DNA from: Sphingomonas sp. AR_OL41
GTDB lineage: Bacteria; Pseudomonadota; Alphaproteobacteria; Sphingomonadales; Sphingomonadaceae
Direction of reading: 5' to 3'
DNA: 40,029 nucleotides
NCBI RefSeq assembly: GCF_029911635.1
Contig: NZ_JARYTI010000042.1
Coordinates: 1 to 40,029, forward strand
Part shown: positions 1 to 7,773 of the stretch, one piece after another
How the letters are laid out: each line of letters starts with the position of its first letter
Position numbering within the stretch: the stretch's first letter is position 1
Made by a program: the position numbers and the translations under genes
The notes under the pieces: generated by a model
What the model saw: only the letters and a program-made list of their open reading frames with translations
What the model was told of the DNA's origin: nothing
Database searches by the model: none

Positions 1-137
1 GGCAGCGGGGTCGCCGGGACGGGCGGGCGCGCCGGGCCGGCCGGTGGGCGATAGGACGGGGTCGCCGGCGGCGGCACGATCCGCGCGCCACAGGCGCTCA
101 GCAGCAGCGCGACCGCGACGATCCCCCAGCCCCGCAT
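1..137 (-). CDS. MltA-like lytic transglycosylase lipoprotein, N-terminal part only
   Basis: The 5' end of a minus-strand gene that runs off the left edge; about 45 residues are visible. It opens with MRGWGIVAVALLLSAC, a lipoprotein signal peptide with lipobox LSAC and the acylated cysteine at residue 16. A proline-rich linker (IVPPPATPSY) follows, so the product should be an outer-membrane or periplasmic lipoprotein. The ATG lies 7 bases after the stop of the Tim44-like gene, so the two are probably cotranscribed. In sphingomonads a membrane-bound lytic murein transglycosylase A often follows the Tim44-like gene; that family name is inferred from position plus the lipoprotein signal, because the catalytic domain is outside the window. 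Confidence 0.6.
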   Translation of the reverse strand, partial: MRGWGIVAVALLLSACGARIVPPPATPSYRPPAGPARPPVPATPL

Positions 138-144
138 CGTGCGA

Positions 145-789
145 TCAATCTTCGTCGGTGTCGACGAGCTTCCAGTTCGGGTCGCCGCTCTTGAGCGGGC
201 GCGCGAAGGTCCAGGTCTCGTGCGTTTCGACCGCATCGCTGAGCGAGCCCGAAATGACCACGCCTTCGGCATCGCGCGTGATCGCCGCGATATCCGAATC
301 GAAGCGCACGGTGATGCGCGCGACGCGCGCCTCGACCGACGCATCGACGATCACCGCGCGCTCGATCGTGACGAGGCGGTTGTCGAGCACATGGCCGGCG
401 GTGGCGCGCTCGGCAATGGCGGTGGCGAAAGCGTGGAGCACGTCATCGTCGACGAGATCGGCGAGCGCGTCCTCATCACCCTTCCAATAGGCCTCGAGGA
501 TCATGCGATAGGCGGCTTGCGCGCCCTGCAGGAACTGCGCGACGTCGAAGGCCGGCTCGACGGCGATGATCGCACGCAGGCCGGCCTGGGCGCGCGTATC
601 GACGTTGCGATTGTTGCCGTCGCGCGGCTCCGGCGCGACCTCGATCGGGCGCGGCAAGGTGATCGGCAGCGCGCGATCCTCGACGGCGCGCGTCAGCGGC
701 TGTTCGTGACCCGTGCGCTTCCCGAGCACGCTATAGAGGCGCATGCCGAGAAAGGCAGCAATGGCGGCAAAGACGACGATGTAAAACAC
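145..789 (-). CDS. Tim44/TimA-like membrane-anchored protein
   Basis: 214 residues. An N-terminal membrane anchor (MFYIVVFAAIAAFLGMRLY) is followed by a charged linker and, from about residue 75 to the end, a Tim44-like domain of the NTF2-like fold ending in a WTFARPLKSGDPNWKL block typical of the family. The start is GTG, chosen because a strong AGGGAGG Shine–Dalgarno sequence lies just upstream. In mitochondria Tim44 tethers Hsp70 to the import channel; the bacterial role is not settled, although a membrane-associated chaperone or transport role is often suggested. It is divergent from secB across about 200 bp, the usual sphingomonad arrangement. Family assignment is good; function is inferred. 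Confidence 0.85.
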   Translation of the reverse strand: MFYIVVFAAIAAFLGMRLYSVLGKRTGHEQPLTRAVEDRALPITLPRPIEVAPEPRDGNNRNVDTRAQAGLRAIIAVEPAFDVAQFLQGAQAAYRMILEAYWKGDEDALADLVDDDVLHAFATAIAERATAGHVLDNRLVTIERAVIVDASVEARVARITVRFDSDIAAITRDAEGVVISGSLSDAVETHETWTFARPLKSGDPNWKLVDTDED

Positions 790-986
790 TTGGCCTCCCT
801 AGGGACACGGCGCCTAGCTACATAGGCACAAGTTGCACGGGTTTCAAAGGGCGCAACGCCCGGGCACCACAATTGTTGCCCTGACCGGCGCCCCCTGCTA
901 GGCGCGCCCATCCGGTCGGCGGTTGCGCGACCTTCAGACATTCCACCTTTTCGACACCACTTATAGACACGAAGGATTGACGGTCG

Positions 987-1496
987 ATGGACGAGCAGGA
1001 CGACGGCATCATCACCCGTACCGAGCCGATGGCCAATGGTGAGGACACCAGCCCGGCGGCGGGGCTGATCTCGCAATATGTCAAGGATCTGTCGTTCGAG
1101 AATCCGAACGCACCGGCGATCTACCAGAACCCGCAAGGGCCCGCGATCGACGTGCAGTTCAACATCGCGTCGGGCCAGGTTGCCGACGAAGTGTTTGAAA
1201 TCATTCTGCGGATCGAAGTGAAGGCGGAGACCGAGGGCAAGGTCGCCTTCCTCGTCGACCTGTCCTATGCCGGGCTGTTCGGCCTGCGCAACATTCCCGA
1301 AGAGCATATCCAGCCCTTCCTGCTCGGCGAGGCGCCGCGCCTGCTGTTCCCGTTCGCTCGCCGCGTGCTGGCCGATGCGGTGCGCGACGGCGGCTTCCCG
1401 CCGCTGCTGCTCGAGCCGATCGATTTCACCGCGCTCTACATGCAGCAGGCCGAAGCGCAGCAGGCCGGCGCGGCAGGGGCAGCCGGCTCGGCCTGA
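987..1496 (+). CDS. secB: Protein-export chaperone SecB
   Basis: 169 residues, close to the usual SecB length. SecB is a cytosolic homotetramer that keeps secretory preproteins unfolded and delivers them to SecA. Family features include a core beginning at YVKDLSFENPNAP and the segment VDLSYAGLFGL. A C-terminal part with the conserved LLFPFARR and DGGFPPLLLEPIDF follows, and the Ala/Gly-rich tail is variable in alphaproteobacteria. The ATG has GAAGGA about 10 bases upstream. It lies 24 bp before murJ on the same strand and is divergent from the Tim44-like gene. Confidence 0.97.
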   Translation: MDEQDDGIITRTEPMANGEDTSPAAGLISQYVKDLSFENPNAPAIYQNPQGPAIDVQFNIASGQVADEVFEIILRIEVKAETEGKVAFLVDLSYAGLFGLRNIPEEHIQPFLLGEAPRLLFPFARRVLADAVRDGGFPPLLLEPIDFTALYMQQAEAQQAGAAGAAGSA

Positions 1497-1520
1497 CGGC
1501 CGGCGGGCGGGGCAAAATAA

Positions 1521-3089
1521 ATGAACCTGACGCGTGCACTCGGTTCGGTGGGCGGCCTGACGCTCGCCAGCCGGGTGCTCGGCCTGGTGCGCGATTCGCT
1601 GTTCGCGCGATACGTTGGGGCGAGTTTCGCGTCGGACGCGTTTCTCGTCGCCTTTCGCCTGCCCAACATGTTCCGCGCGCTGTTCGCCGAAGGCGCGTTC
1701 TCGGCGGCGTTCATCCCGATGTTCAACCGCAAGGTCGCCGACAAGGACGGCGAAGGCCTCGCAACGGGCGTGGCCTTTGCGCAGGACGTGCTGTCGGTGT
1801 TGCTGCCGATCCTGATCGTCATGACGATCATACTCGAAATCTTCGCCTGGCCGGTGACGCTGGCGCTGTCGGGCCGGTTCCACGGGGTGACGGCCGAACA
1901 ATTCGCCTTTGCCGTGCAGCTGTCGCGCTTCACCATTCCCTATCTGATGCTGATCAGCCTGGTGTCGCTGCTCGGCGGCATCCTCAATTCGCTGCACAAA
2001 TTCTGGGTCAATGCCGCGGCGCCGATCCTGCTCAACCTCACGCTCATCGCGGCCCTGCTGTTCTTCCACAGCCATGATCCGATGGTCACCGCGCGCAACC
2101 AGGCGATCGCGGTGAGCGTTTCGGGCTTGCTCCAGCTCATCTGGCTCGCCTGGTCGTGCCGCGCCAATGGCGTGCGGATGCGGCCGCGGATGCCGCGCGT
2201 CACGCCGGACGTGAAGCAGTTGCTGGCGCTGATCTGGCCGGCTGCGGTCGGCGCGGGCGCGGTGCAGATCAACCTCGTCGTCTCGACCGCGCTGGCCGCG
2301 TCTTTGCTCTCGGCCGGCTCGGTGACCTATATCTATATGGCCGACCGGGTGAACCAGTTGCCGCTGGGGCTGATCGGGATCGGGCTCGGCACCGTCCTCT
2401 TGCCGCTCATCTCGCGCCAGCTTGGCGCGGGCGAGGAAGCGCAGGCGATGGAGACGCAGAATCGCGGCATGGAGCTGGCGTTGCTGCTGACCCTGCCGGC
2501 GACGGTCGCGCTGGTGCTGTGCGGCGCGCCGATCGTCGCGGCGCTGTTCGAGCATGGCAAGTTCAGCGCGCAGGACACGCTTTATACCGCGCAGGCGCTC
2601 GCCGCCTTTTCGGTCGGGCTGCCGAGCTACATCCTGATCAAGGTACTGACGCCCGGCTTCTACGCGCGCAGCGACACCAAGACCCCGGTGCGTTACGCGA
2701 CGATTTCGATGGTCGTGAACCTCGTGCTCAACCTCGCGCTGATCGTGCCGCTCAGGCATATGGGGCCGCCGCTGGCGACTGCGCTGGCGTCGAGCGTCAA
2801 CACCTTCCTGCTGTATCGCACGCTGCGAATGCGCGGGCATTTCACACCCGACGCGCGGCTGCGCCGCCGCGCGTGGCGGCTCGCGCTCGCCGCGCTGGCG
2901 ATGGGCGCGGTGCTGTGGCTGCTCGAGGGGTTGCTGGCACCCTATACGCATGGCAGCTGGCTGGTGCGGACAACGGCGATGGTCGTGCTGGTCGCAACCG
3001 GCGGCGTGGTCTATGCGATCGCGACCTTCGCCCTCGGCGCGTTCACGCGCGACGATCTGACCTTCCTGCGGCGCGGTCGCGCCGCCTGA
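1521..3089 (+). CDS. murJ: Lipid II flippase MurJ (MVF/MviN family)
   Basis: 522 residues, the normal size for MurJ. It flips undecaprenyl-linked peptidoglycan precursor (lipid II) across the inner membrane and is a MOP-superfamily transporter of about 14 membrane helices; many hydrophobic segments are visible throughout. Diagnostic segments are the N-terminal TLASRVLGLVRDSLFARYVG, then FRLPNMFRALFAEGAFSAAF, and LPSYILIKVLTPGFYAR near residue 370. It sits between secB and trpS (12 bp from trpS), a conserved alphaproteobacterial arrangement. Nothing looks truncated. Confidence 0.97.
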   Translation: MNLTRALGSVGGLTLASRVLGLVRDSLFARYVGASFASDAFLVAFRLPNMFRALFAEGAFSAAFIPMFNRKVADKDGEGLATGVAFAQDVLSVLLPILIVMTIILEIFAWPVTLALSGRFHGVTAEQFAFAVQLSRFTIPYLMLISLVSLLGGILNSLHKFWVNAAAPILLNLTLIAALLFFHSHDPMVTARNQAIAVSVSGLLQLIWLAWSCRANGVRMRPRMPRVTPDVKQLLALIWPAAVGAGAVQINLVVSTALAASLLSAGSVTYIYMADRVNQLPLGLIGIGLGTVLLPLISRQLGAGEEAQAMETQNRGMELALLLTLPATVALVLCGAPIVAALFEHGKFSAQDTLYTAQALAAFSVGLPSYILIKVLTPGFYARSDTKTPVRYATISMVVNLVLNLALIVPLRHMGPPLATALASSVNTFLLYRTLRMRGHFTPDARLRRRAWRLALAALAMGAVLWLLEGLLAPYTHGSWLVRTTAMVVLVATGGVVYAIATFALGAFTRDDLTFLRRGRAA

Positions 3090-3101
3090 CACGAGAACAA
3101 C

Positions 3102-4106
3102 ATGCGCGTCGTCTCCGGCATCCAGCCCACGGGCAATCTCCACCTCGGCAATTATCTCGGCGCGATCAAGCAATGGGTCGCGATGCAGGACGCGATGAAG
3201 CCGGGCGAGGAATGCCTGTTTTTCCTCGCCGATCTGCACGCGCTGTCGCAGCCGGTGGTCGCGAAGGAACTGGCATCGAACACGATCGAAATGGCGGCGG
3301 CGTTGCTGGCGTGCGGCATCGACCCGGAGCGCGCGATCCTGTTCAACCAGGCGCGCGTGCCGGCGCATAGCGAGCTGCAGTGGATCCTCGGCGGCACGGC
3401 GCGGATGGGCTGGCTCAACCGCATGACGCAGTGGAAGGACAAGGCGGGCAAGGCGGGCGAGTCGCAAAGCGTCGACCTGTTCACCTATCCCGTGCTGCAG
3501 GCCGCCGACGTGCTGCTCTACCAGGCGACGCATGTCCCGGTCGGCGAGGACCAGAAGCAGCATCTCGAGCTGGCGCGCGACGTCGCGACCAAGTTCAACA
3601 ATGATTTCGGCGTCGAGCTGTTCACCCTGCCCGCGCCGTTCATCTCCAAGGCGGCGCCGCGCATCATGTCGTTGCGCGACGGATCGGCCAAGATGTCCAA
3701 GTCCGACCCGTCGGACGCCTCGCGCATCAACCTGATCGATAGCGACGAGCTGATCGCGCAGAAGATCAAGAAGGCCAAGTCCGACGCTGAGGTGTTGCCC
3801 GACACGATGGACGCGCTCAGCGAGCGGGCCGAGGCGCGCAACCTGGTGACGATCTACGCCGCGCTCGCCGACATGACGCCGGCCGCGGTGCTGGGCGACT
3901 ATGCGGGCAAGGGTTTCGGCGCGTTCAAGCCGGCGCTGGCCGACCTGGCGATCGCCAGCCTCGGCCCGATCCGCGAGCGGCTATCGGCGTTGCTGGCCGA
4001 TCGCGCGGCTGTCGCCGCGACGCTGGCCAAGGGCGCGGCGCGCGCGGCCGAACTCGCCGCCCCGACGCTACGTGGGGCGCAGGCGGCGGTCGGGTTGCAG
4101 GCGTAA
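3102..4106 (+). CDS. trpS: Tryptophanyl-tRNA synthetase
   Basis: 334 residues, the expected length of bacterial TrpS, a class I aminoacyl-tRNA synthetase that charges tRNA-Trp. The HIGH-type signature is TGNLHLGN (residues 10–17) and the KMSKS loop is KMSKSD starting near residue 197. The ATP/Trp-binding Rossmann core with DLHALS and GEDQKQHLELARD is present. The C-terminal 50 codons or so (from about 3948) are repeated, with about 90% identity over the last 139 bases, downstream at 4914–5072, exactly 966 bases away and without gaps. This suggests the segment between was gained by recombination at the trpS 3' end. Confidence 0.97.
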   Translation: MRVVSGIQPTGNLHLGNYLGAIKQWVAMQDAMKPGEECLFFLADLHALSQPVVAKELASNTIEMAAALLACGIDPERAILFNQARVPAHSELQWILGGTARMGWLNRMTQWKDKAGKAGESQSVDLFTYPVLQAADVLLYQATHVPVGEDQKQHLELARDVATKFNNDFGVELFTLPAPFISKAAPRIMSLRDGSAKMSKSDPSDASRINLIDSDELIAQKIKKAKSDAEVLPDTMDALSERAEARNLVTIYAALADMTPAAVLGDYAGKGFGAFKPALADLAIASLGPIRERLSALLADRAAVAATLAKGAARAAELAAPTLRGAQAAVGLQA

Positions 4107-4232
4107 TTCACGCGTCCACTGCGTCGCGCTGCACGTCAAAACGACAACATATTGCAGGCGAACCTTTTTTCGAGCATCCTGGCGCGGCCAAGCCGTGCAC
4201 GATGCTACGCCCTGCCGAAGGGAAACGCTGCG

Positions 4233-4856
4233 ATGAAATTCGTCCGCCTCACCGCAACGCTTCTCGCTCTCTCAGGCTGTACGACGGTTTATAAGGGCAG
4301 CGTCGCTCGCACTCACACGATGCCACCACCAGGGCTGAGTTTCGTCGTGCACGGCTTTGGCGCGGAAGCCGAGGCAAACCAATATTTCGCAGCCTCGGCA
4401 CGCCAGGTGAGCGCGAATTTGCAGGCAGCCGGCTATCGACTTGCACCCGACGACGAGCATGCCGACCTGATCGTTCGGTTCGGCTACCGGATCGGCGCGG
4501 GCTATCGCGTTTCGGGGCCGGGCCAGAGCTGGGTATCGACAGGGGGGCCATCGCAAACCGTCATATCGCGATCGGAAGTCACCGGCCCCTCGGGAAGTTC
4601 GACCATCTCGACCCAATCCACTTATGACGGTGGAACCGGATCTGCTGAGCCCTACACATTTGCGGTTCACGATAATCTGCTGATGATGCGGATCGCGCGA
4701 CGCGATACCAAGGCAGAAGTCTTTCAGGGCACGGTCCGCGCACAGACGGACCAGGACGGGCCGAGCCTCGTCATACCGACAATGATCAAGGCCATGTTCC
4801 GCGATTTCCCCGGGAAGTCGGGCACGACGGAGAACCTCGTCGGTTCGCACCCTTGA
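4233..4856 (+). CDS. DUF4136-like lipoprotein
   Basis: 207 residues. The ATG at 4233 is preferred over an upstream in-frame start because it has GAAGGGAA just upstream and opens with a lipoprotein signal peptide, MKFVRLTATLLALSGC, with lipobox LSGC. The mature part has features seen in DUF4136 lipoproteins: an early FVVHGFGAEAEANQYF, then ADLIVRFGYRIGAGYRV, a Ser/Thr/Gly-rich middle, and LLMMRIARRDTKAEVFQGTV near the end. Function is unknown; it would be anchored in the cell envelope. It lies between trpS and a second, broken copy of the trpS 3' end, so it is probably an acquired gene. Family name is moderately sure. Confidence 0.75.
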   Translation: MKFVRLTATLLALSGCTTVYKGSVARTHTMPPPGLSFVVHGFGAEAEANQYFAASARQVSANLQAAGYRLAPDDEHADLIVRFGYRIGAGYRVSGPGQSWVSTGGPSQTVISRSEVTGPSGSSTISTQSTYDGGTGSAEPYTFAVHDNLLMMRIARRDTKAEVFQGTVRAQTDQDGPSLVIPTMIKAMFRDFPGKSGTTENLVGSHP

Positions 4857-4913
4857 ATATCCCGGTGCGCTGACACCTTAACCGCGCAACGCACAACGCG
4901 GCTTCCTCACTGC

Positions 4914-5072
4914 GCGTTCGCGAAGCCCGGGCCGATCCGCGAGCGACTGTGAGCGTTGCTGGCCGATCGCACAGCCGTTGCCGCGACGCTGGCCAAGGGC
5001 GCGGCGCGCGCTGCGGAACTCGCCGCGCCGACACTACGCGCGGCGCAGGCGGCGGTCGGGTTGCAGGCGTAA
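4914..5072 (+). pseudogene. Second, broken copy of the trpS 3' end
   Basis: Ungapped copy of trpS 3948–4106 at a constant offset of 966 bases, ending with the same GGTTGCAGGCGTAA. I count about 14 differences in the last 139 bases. Most are synonymous third-position changes; the exceptions are one Ala-to-Thr, one Gly-to-Ala and one Ser-to-stop (TGA at 4950–4952). Similarity fades before about 4914. There is no start codon or upstream part of the gene, so it is a remnant. The mostly synonymous changes suggest that it diverged while still coding, as a trpS allele from a relative, before being cut off. Confidence 0.85.
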
Positions 5073-5124
5073 GCACCGGGCCGACTTCGCTAATTTTTCG
5101 GCGGGGGCGTGTTTGGACCGGTAG

Positions 5125-5143
5125 CCCCGGAATAAGTCCGGGG
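5125..5143. repeat. REP-like hairpin CCCCGG-aataagt-CCGGGG
   Basis: A perfect 6-bp inverted repeat with a 7-base loop, followed by GTGACGGA. Short CCCCGG…CCGGGGTGACG hairpins are widespread intergenic repeats in sphingomonad genomes as I remember them. It lies in the 168-bp gap after the trpS remnant and could also act as a weak bidirectional transcription end. Confidence 0.5.
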
Positions 5144-5240
5144 TGACGGAATGATAGCGAATTGAAGCGATCGCTCAGCGCCGCGCTCGTCGGCCGGGAT
5201 CAGGCTACCAAAGCGCTGCACGACATAGCGACCGATCGAA

Positions 5241-5459
5241 CTATCGGACGTTCGCCTCGTCGCGATCGAAATGGAAAGTTGCCGGCATCAGCCCACGGAA
5301 TGCGCGCAACCGAGCCAACGCCTGTTCACGGGCGGCGACGCGCGCTTCGCCATCGGCTGTCGGGACCACGATGGTGTCACCTTTTTTGAGACCGAGTCGA
5401 TCGACCATCGCCCTGCAAAGGCGAAGGGTCAGACTCTTGACCCATCCGACAACCCGCAT
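5241..5459 (-). CDS. AbrB/MazE/SpoVT-type antitoxin, orphan
   Basis: 72 residues. The ATG at 5459 is chosen because GGGGAG lies 7 bases upstream; a longer TTG start would swallow this site. The N-terminal half (VKSLTLRLCRAMVDRLGLKK then GDTIVV) is a SpoVT-AbrB swapped-hairpin DNA-binding domain. The C-terminal tail, with LRAFRGLMPATFHFDRDEAN, looks like the toxin-neutralising tail of antitoxins usually paired with a PIN-domain (VapC-type) RNase. No toxin gene follows: the 168 bp downstream holds no PIN ORF and then meets the trpS remnant. It may be a leftover antitoxin or a solitary regulator. Confidence 0.7.
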   Translation of the reverse strand: MRVVGWVKSLTLRLCRAMVDRLGLKKGDTIVVPTADGEARVAAREQALARLRAFRGLMPATFHFDRDEANVR

Positions 5460-5522
5460 GGTGCGGCTCCCCAAGATATGAGCTGCTGAGCCTAAATCCC
5501 GCGCCCGTCGCCGGCAAGCGCG

Positions 5523-6929
5523 TCAGCCTTCCAGTTCGCGCAGCAGCGTCCTGACCGCGCCGTCGAGCTCGCGATCGGTGTCGCGCAGTTCCTCGATGCG
5601 GCGCACGGCGTGGATCACGGTCGAATGGTCGCGGCCGCCGAACTTGCGCCCGATCTCGGGCAGCGAGCGCGTGGTCAGGCGCTTGGCGAGGTACATGGCG
5701 ATCTGGCGCGGCCGCGCGACGACGACGGCGCGGCGTGCCGAGACGAGATCGACCGGCTTGAGCGCGAAATGCGTCGAGACTGCCTTCTGGATCTCGTCGA
5801 TCGTCACGCGGCGCTCGGCACCGCGCAGCGTGTCGCCGAGCGTCGCGATGGCGAAGTCGAGCGTGATCGTCTCGCCGGTGAGTTGCGCATAGGCAATGAC
5901 GCGGTTGAGTGCGCCCTCAAGGTCGCGGATGCTGGCGGTGATGCGTGTCGCGAGGATGTCGAGCACTTCCTCGGGCACGCTGACATCGGGTAGATCGGCG
6001 AGCTTGCGGTTCAGCACCGCGCGACGCAGCGCGAGATCGGGCGCCTTGATGTCGGCAACGAGGCCGACCGACAGCCGCGAGAGAATGCGCGCCTCGACGC
6101 CGTCGAGCCCTTGCGGGCAGCGGTCAGCGCTGATCACCAGCCGCTTGCCCGAGGCCATCACTTCGCTGACGGTGTGGAAGAATTCTTCCTGGGTCGAATC
6201 CTTGCCGGCGATGAACTGCAGATCGTCGATCATCAACAGATCGGCGCTGCGCAACCGGGTCTTGAAGGCGTGGGTATCCTGGTCGGCCTGACGTTGCGCA
6301 CGGGCGCGCACCGCCTGGACGAACTCGAACATGAAGCGCTCGGCCGACATCATGATGACATTGGCGTCGGGGCAGGCTTCAAGGAACGCCGCGCCGATCG
6401 CATGCATCAGGTGCGTTTTGCCCTGCCCCGTGCCGCTGTGGAGGAACAGGGGGCTGAAGCGCGGCACGCCGGACTCGGCCAGCGCGCGGGCGGCATTGAA
6501 CGCGACGCGGTTCGACTGATCGACGACGAAGCGATCGAAGGTGAAGCGCGGATCAAGCGTCGGACGGATCGCCGGCGTAGTTGCGACAGGCGCAGCAGCG
6601 ACGGCGGTCGCAGGCACCACCGTCAGAACCTTGGGCGCGGCCGTCGCGCTGCGCGTCTCGATCGACACGTTGCGCACCTCGGGCAGGATCGCGCGGAATT
6701 CCTGCAGCAGCCGCTCGGCGTAATGATTGCGGACCCAGTTGGTCATGAAAGCGGAAGGCAGTGCGAGGCGCACCGACTCACCGTCACTACCGGCGACGAG
6801 CTCCATCGGCTTCAACCACTGGTCGAACAGGCGCACGCCCGCCGACTCGCGCAGATGCGCGCGCACGGTCATCCACGCCCTGGCCACGGCGCCCTGCGAC
6901 ATCATCTCTTCGGCCACCAAACCCGCCAC
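5523..6929 (-). CDS. dnaA: Chromosomal replication initiator DnaA
   Basis: 468 residues. DnaA binds DnaA boxes and melts the origin. Domain I (about residues 14–85) binds helicase/partners; an Ala/Pro/Thr-rich linker (about 95–122) is domain II. The AAA+ domain carries Walker A SGTGQGKTHL (Lys171) and Walker B LLMIDDLQFI (Asp235, Asp236). Domain IV ends with the DnaA-box-binding signature GGRDHSTVIHAVRRI. The GTG at 6929 is used here; ATG codons at residues 9 and 10 are alternatives. The 3' neighbour is the antitoxin gene; upstream is rpsT on the same strand, a common alphaproteobacterial order. Confidence 0.96.
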   Translation of the reverse strand: MAGLVAEEMMSQGAVARAWMTVRAHLRESAGVRLFDQWLKPMELVAGSDGESVRLALPSAFMTNWVRNHYAERLLQEFRAILPEVRNVSIETRSATAAPKVLTVVPATAVAAAPVATTPAIRPTLDPRFTFDRFVVDQSNRVAFNAARALAESGVPRFSPLFLHSGTGQGKTHLMHAIGAAFLEACPDANVIMMSAERFMFEFVQAVRARAQRQADQDTHAFKTRLRSADLLMIDDLQFIAGKDSTQEEFFHTVSEVMASGKRLVISADRCPQGLDGVEARILSRLSVGLVADIKAPDLALRRAVLNRKLADLPDVSVPEEVLDILATRITASIRDLEGALNRVIAYAQLTGETITLDFAIATLGDTLRGAERRVTIDEIQKAVSTHFALKPVDLVSARRAVVVARPRQIAMYLAKRLTTRSLPEIGRKFGGRDHSTVIHAVRRIEELRDTDRELDGAVRTLLRELEG

Positions 6930-7355
6930 GCCTCATCCCTTTTCCGCGCGGGGCGCCTACACGCGCACCCGCCGCCACATTTCATCAGACAAAAAACCCC
7001 CACGAGCGGAATCACCACCCGTCTACGTCGACGATCAATTGCTAGTCGCGAGACCGAAACGTCTGCGCGGCGAAGGTCGTTTATGGAGAGGTCGGAGCGA
7101 GTCGAGCAAGTCCACAATCGGTCATAAAACCGAAATAAACCAGTTGACTCGGATTCAGCCTCGGTTTTCCGTCGAAAAAATGACAAGGCATTGAATTCAC
7201 TTGGTGAAAATGGATGCCAATGAAATCATCCAGCGCACAGGCCCTGCGAATCGCCGAAAACCCTGCCTTTTCGGGAGTCGCCATTTGGCGTTTCAAAAAC
7301 CCGGTATGCGAACGATTTAAGAACATATGACAATTCCGAAATGCGGACAGCAGAA
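6930..7355. other. dnaA upstream intergenic region
   Basis: About 430 bases with no convincing gene, notably richer in A/T than its neighbours between about 7080 and 7340. It should hold the dnaA promoter and 5' leader (minus strand). I saw no perfect TTATCCACA DnaA box on either strand; the closest fragment is TCCACA at 7111–7116. A perfect 7-bp hairpin CCGAAAA/TTTTCGG with a 7-base loop lies at 7254–7274. Short ORFs here have no recognisable product or ribosome-binding site. Confidence 0.5.
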
Positions 7356-7382
7356 GCCCGCCGGAACAGGGTCCCGGCGGGC
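7356..7382 (-). terminator. Probable rpsT terminator hairpin
   Basis: Perfect 9-bp inverted repeat GCCCGCCGG / CCGGCGGGC around a 9-base loop, 27 bases past the rpsT stop. Read on the minus strand it is followed by TTCTGCT, a poor U-tract, so it may work as a structural or factor-assisted terminator separating rpsT from dnaA. Confidence 0.65.
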
Positions 7383-7409
7383 GAATGTTTCTGGTCCGAA
7401 ACGGACGAA

Positions 7410-7673
7410 TCAGGCCAGGGCGGTGAGCCGCTTGGTCAGGCGCGAGAACTTCCGCGACGCGGTGTTCTTGTGCAGCACGCCCTTGGCGACGCCGCGCATC
7501 AGCTCGGGCTGAACCTGCGCCATCGCTTCGGAAGCGGCGCTCTTGTCGCCGGCGGCGAGTGCGGCCTCAGCCTTCTTCACGAAGGTCCGAATCCGACCGA
7601 CGCGGTTGCCGTTGATTTCGGCCCGGCGCGTGTTGCGGCGGATGCGCTTCTTCGCTTGCGGCGTGTTCGCCAT
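7410..7673 (-). CDS. rpsT: 30S ribosomal protein S20
   Basis: 87 residues, the normal S20 size, very basic. It opens with MANTPQAKKRIRRNTRR, the family hallmark, and has HKNTASRKFSRLTKRL near the C-terminus, the part that contacts 16S rRNA helices. S20 is an early-binding small-subunit protein. It stands between mutM and dnaA on the same strand, as in many alphaproteobacteria, and is followed by a strong hairpin. Confidence 0.97.
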   Translation of the reverse strand: MANTPQAKKRIRRNTRRAEINGNRVGRIRTFVKKAEAALAAGDKSAASEAMAQVQPELMRGVAKGVLHKNTASRKFSRLTKRLTALA

Positions 7674-7773
7674 CGAAAAACCTCGAATATATCGTCAATG
7701 AAAAAGGGCTGCGGAATCGAATCCGCTGCCCCGGAAGGCGTCGCCCTTAGCGAGTCCCCCCCCGGCGGTCAAC

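Noticed and set aside
1521..3089. MurJ as the missing flippase of the polysaccharide locus
   Set aside because: It is the conserved housekeeping MurJ between secB and trpS, over 13 kb away from the sugar genes.
693..3563. Long open frame antisense to secB, murJ and trpS
   Set aside because: Arg/His/Gln/Asp-rich shadow of high-GC coding sequence on the opposite strand; no domain, and the sense genes are certain.
5150..5240. Remnant of a PIN-domain toxin start downstream of the antitoxin
   Set aside because: A minus-strand MSCSALVA-then-stop string slightly recalls VapC N-termini, but eight residues are too few to support the claim.
5162..5389. Small plus-strand frame over the antitoxin gene
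   Set aside because: No ribosome-binding site and no recognisable product; it overlaps the better supported antitoxin on the other strand.
6930..7409. Replication origin next to dnaA
   Set aside because: No cluster of DnaA boxes could be read, and in alphaproteobacteria the origin is often not beside dnaA.
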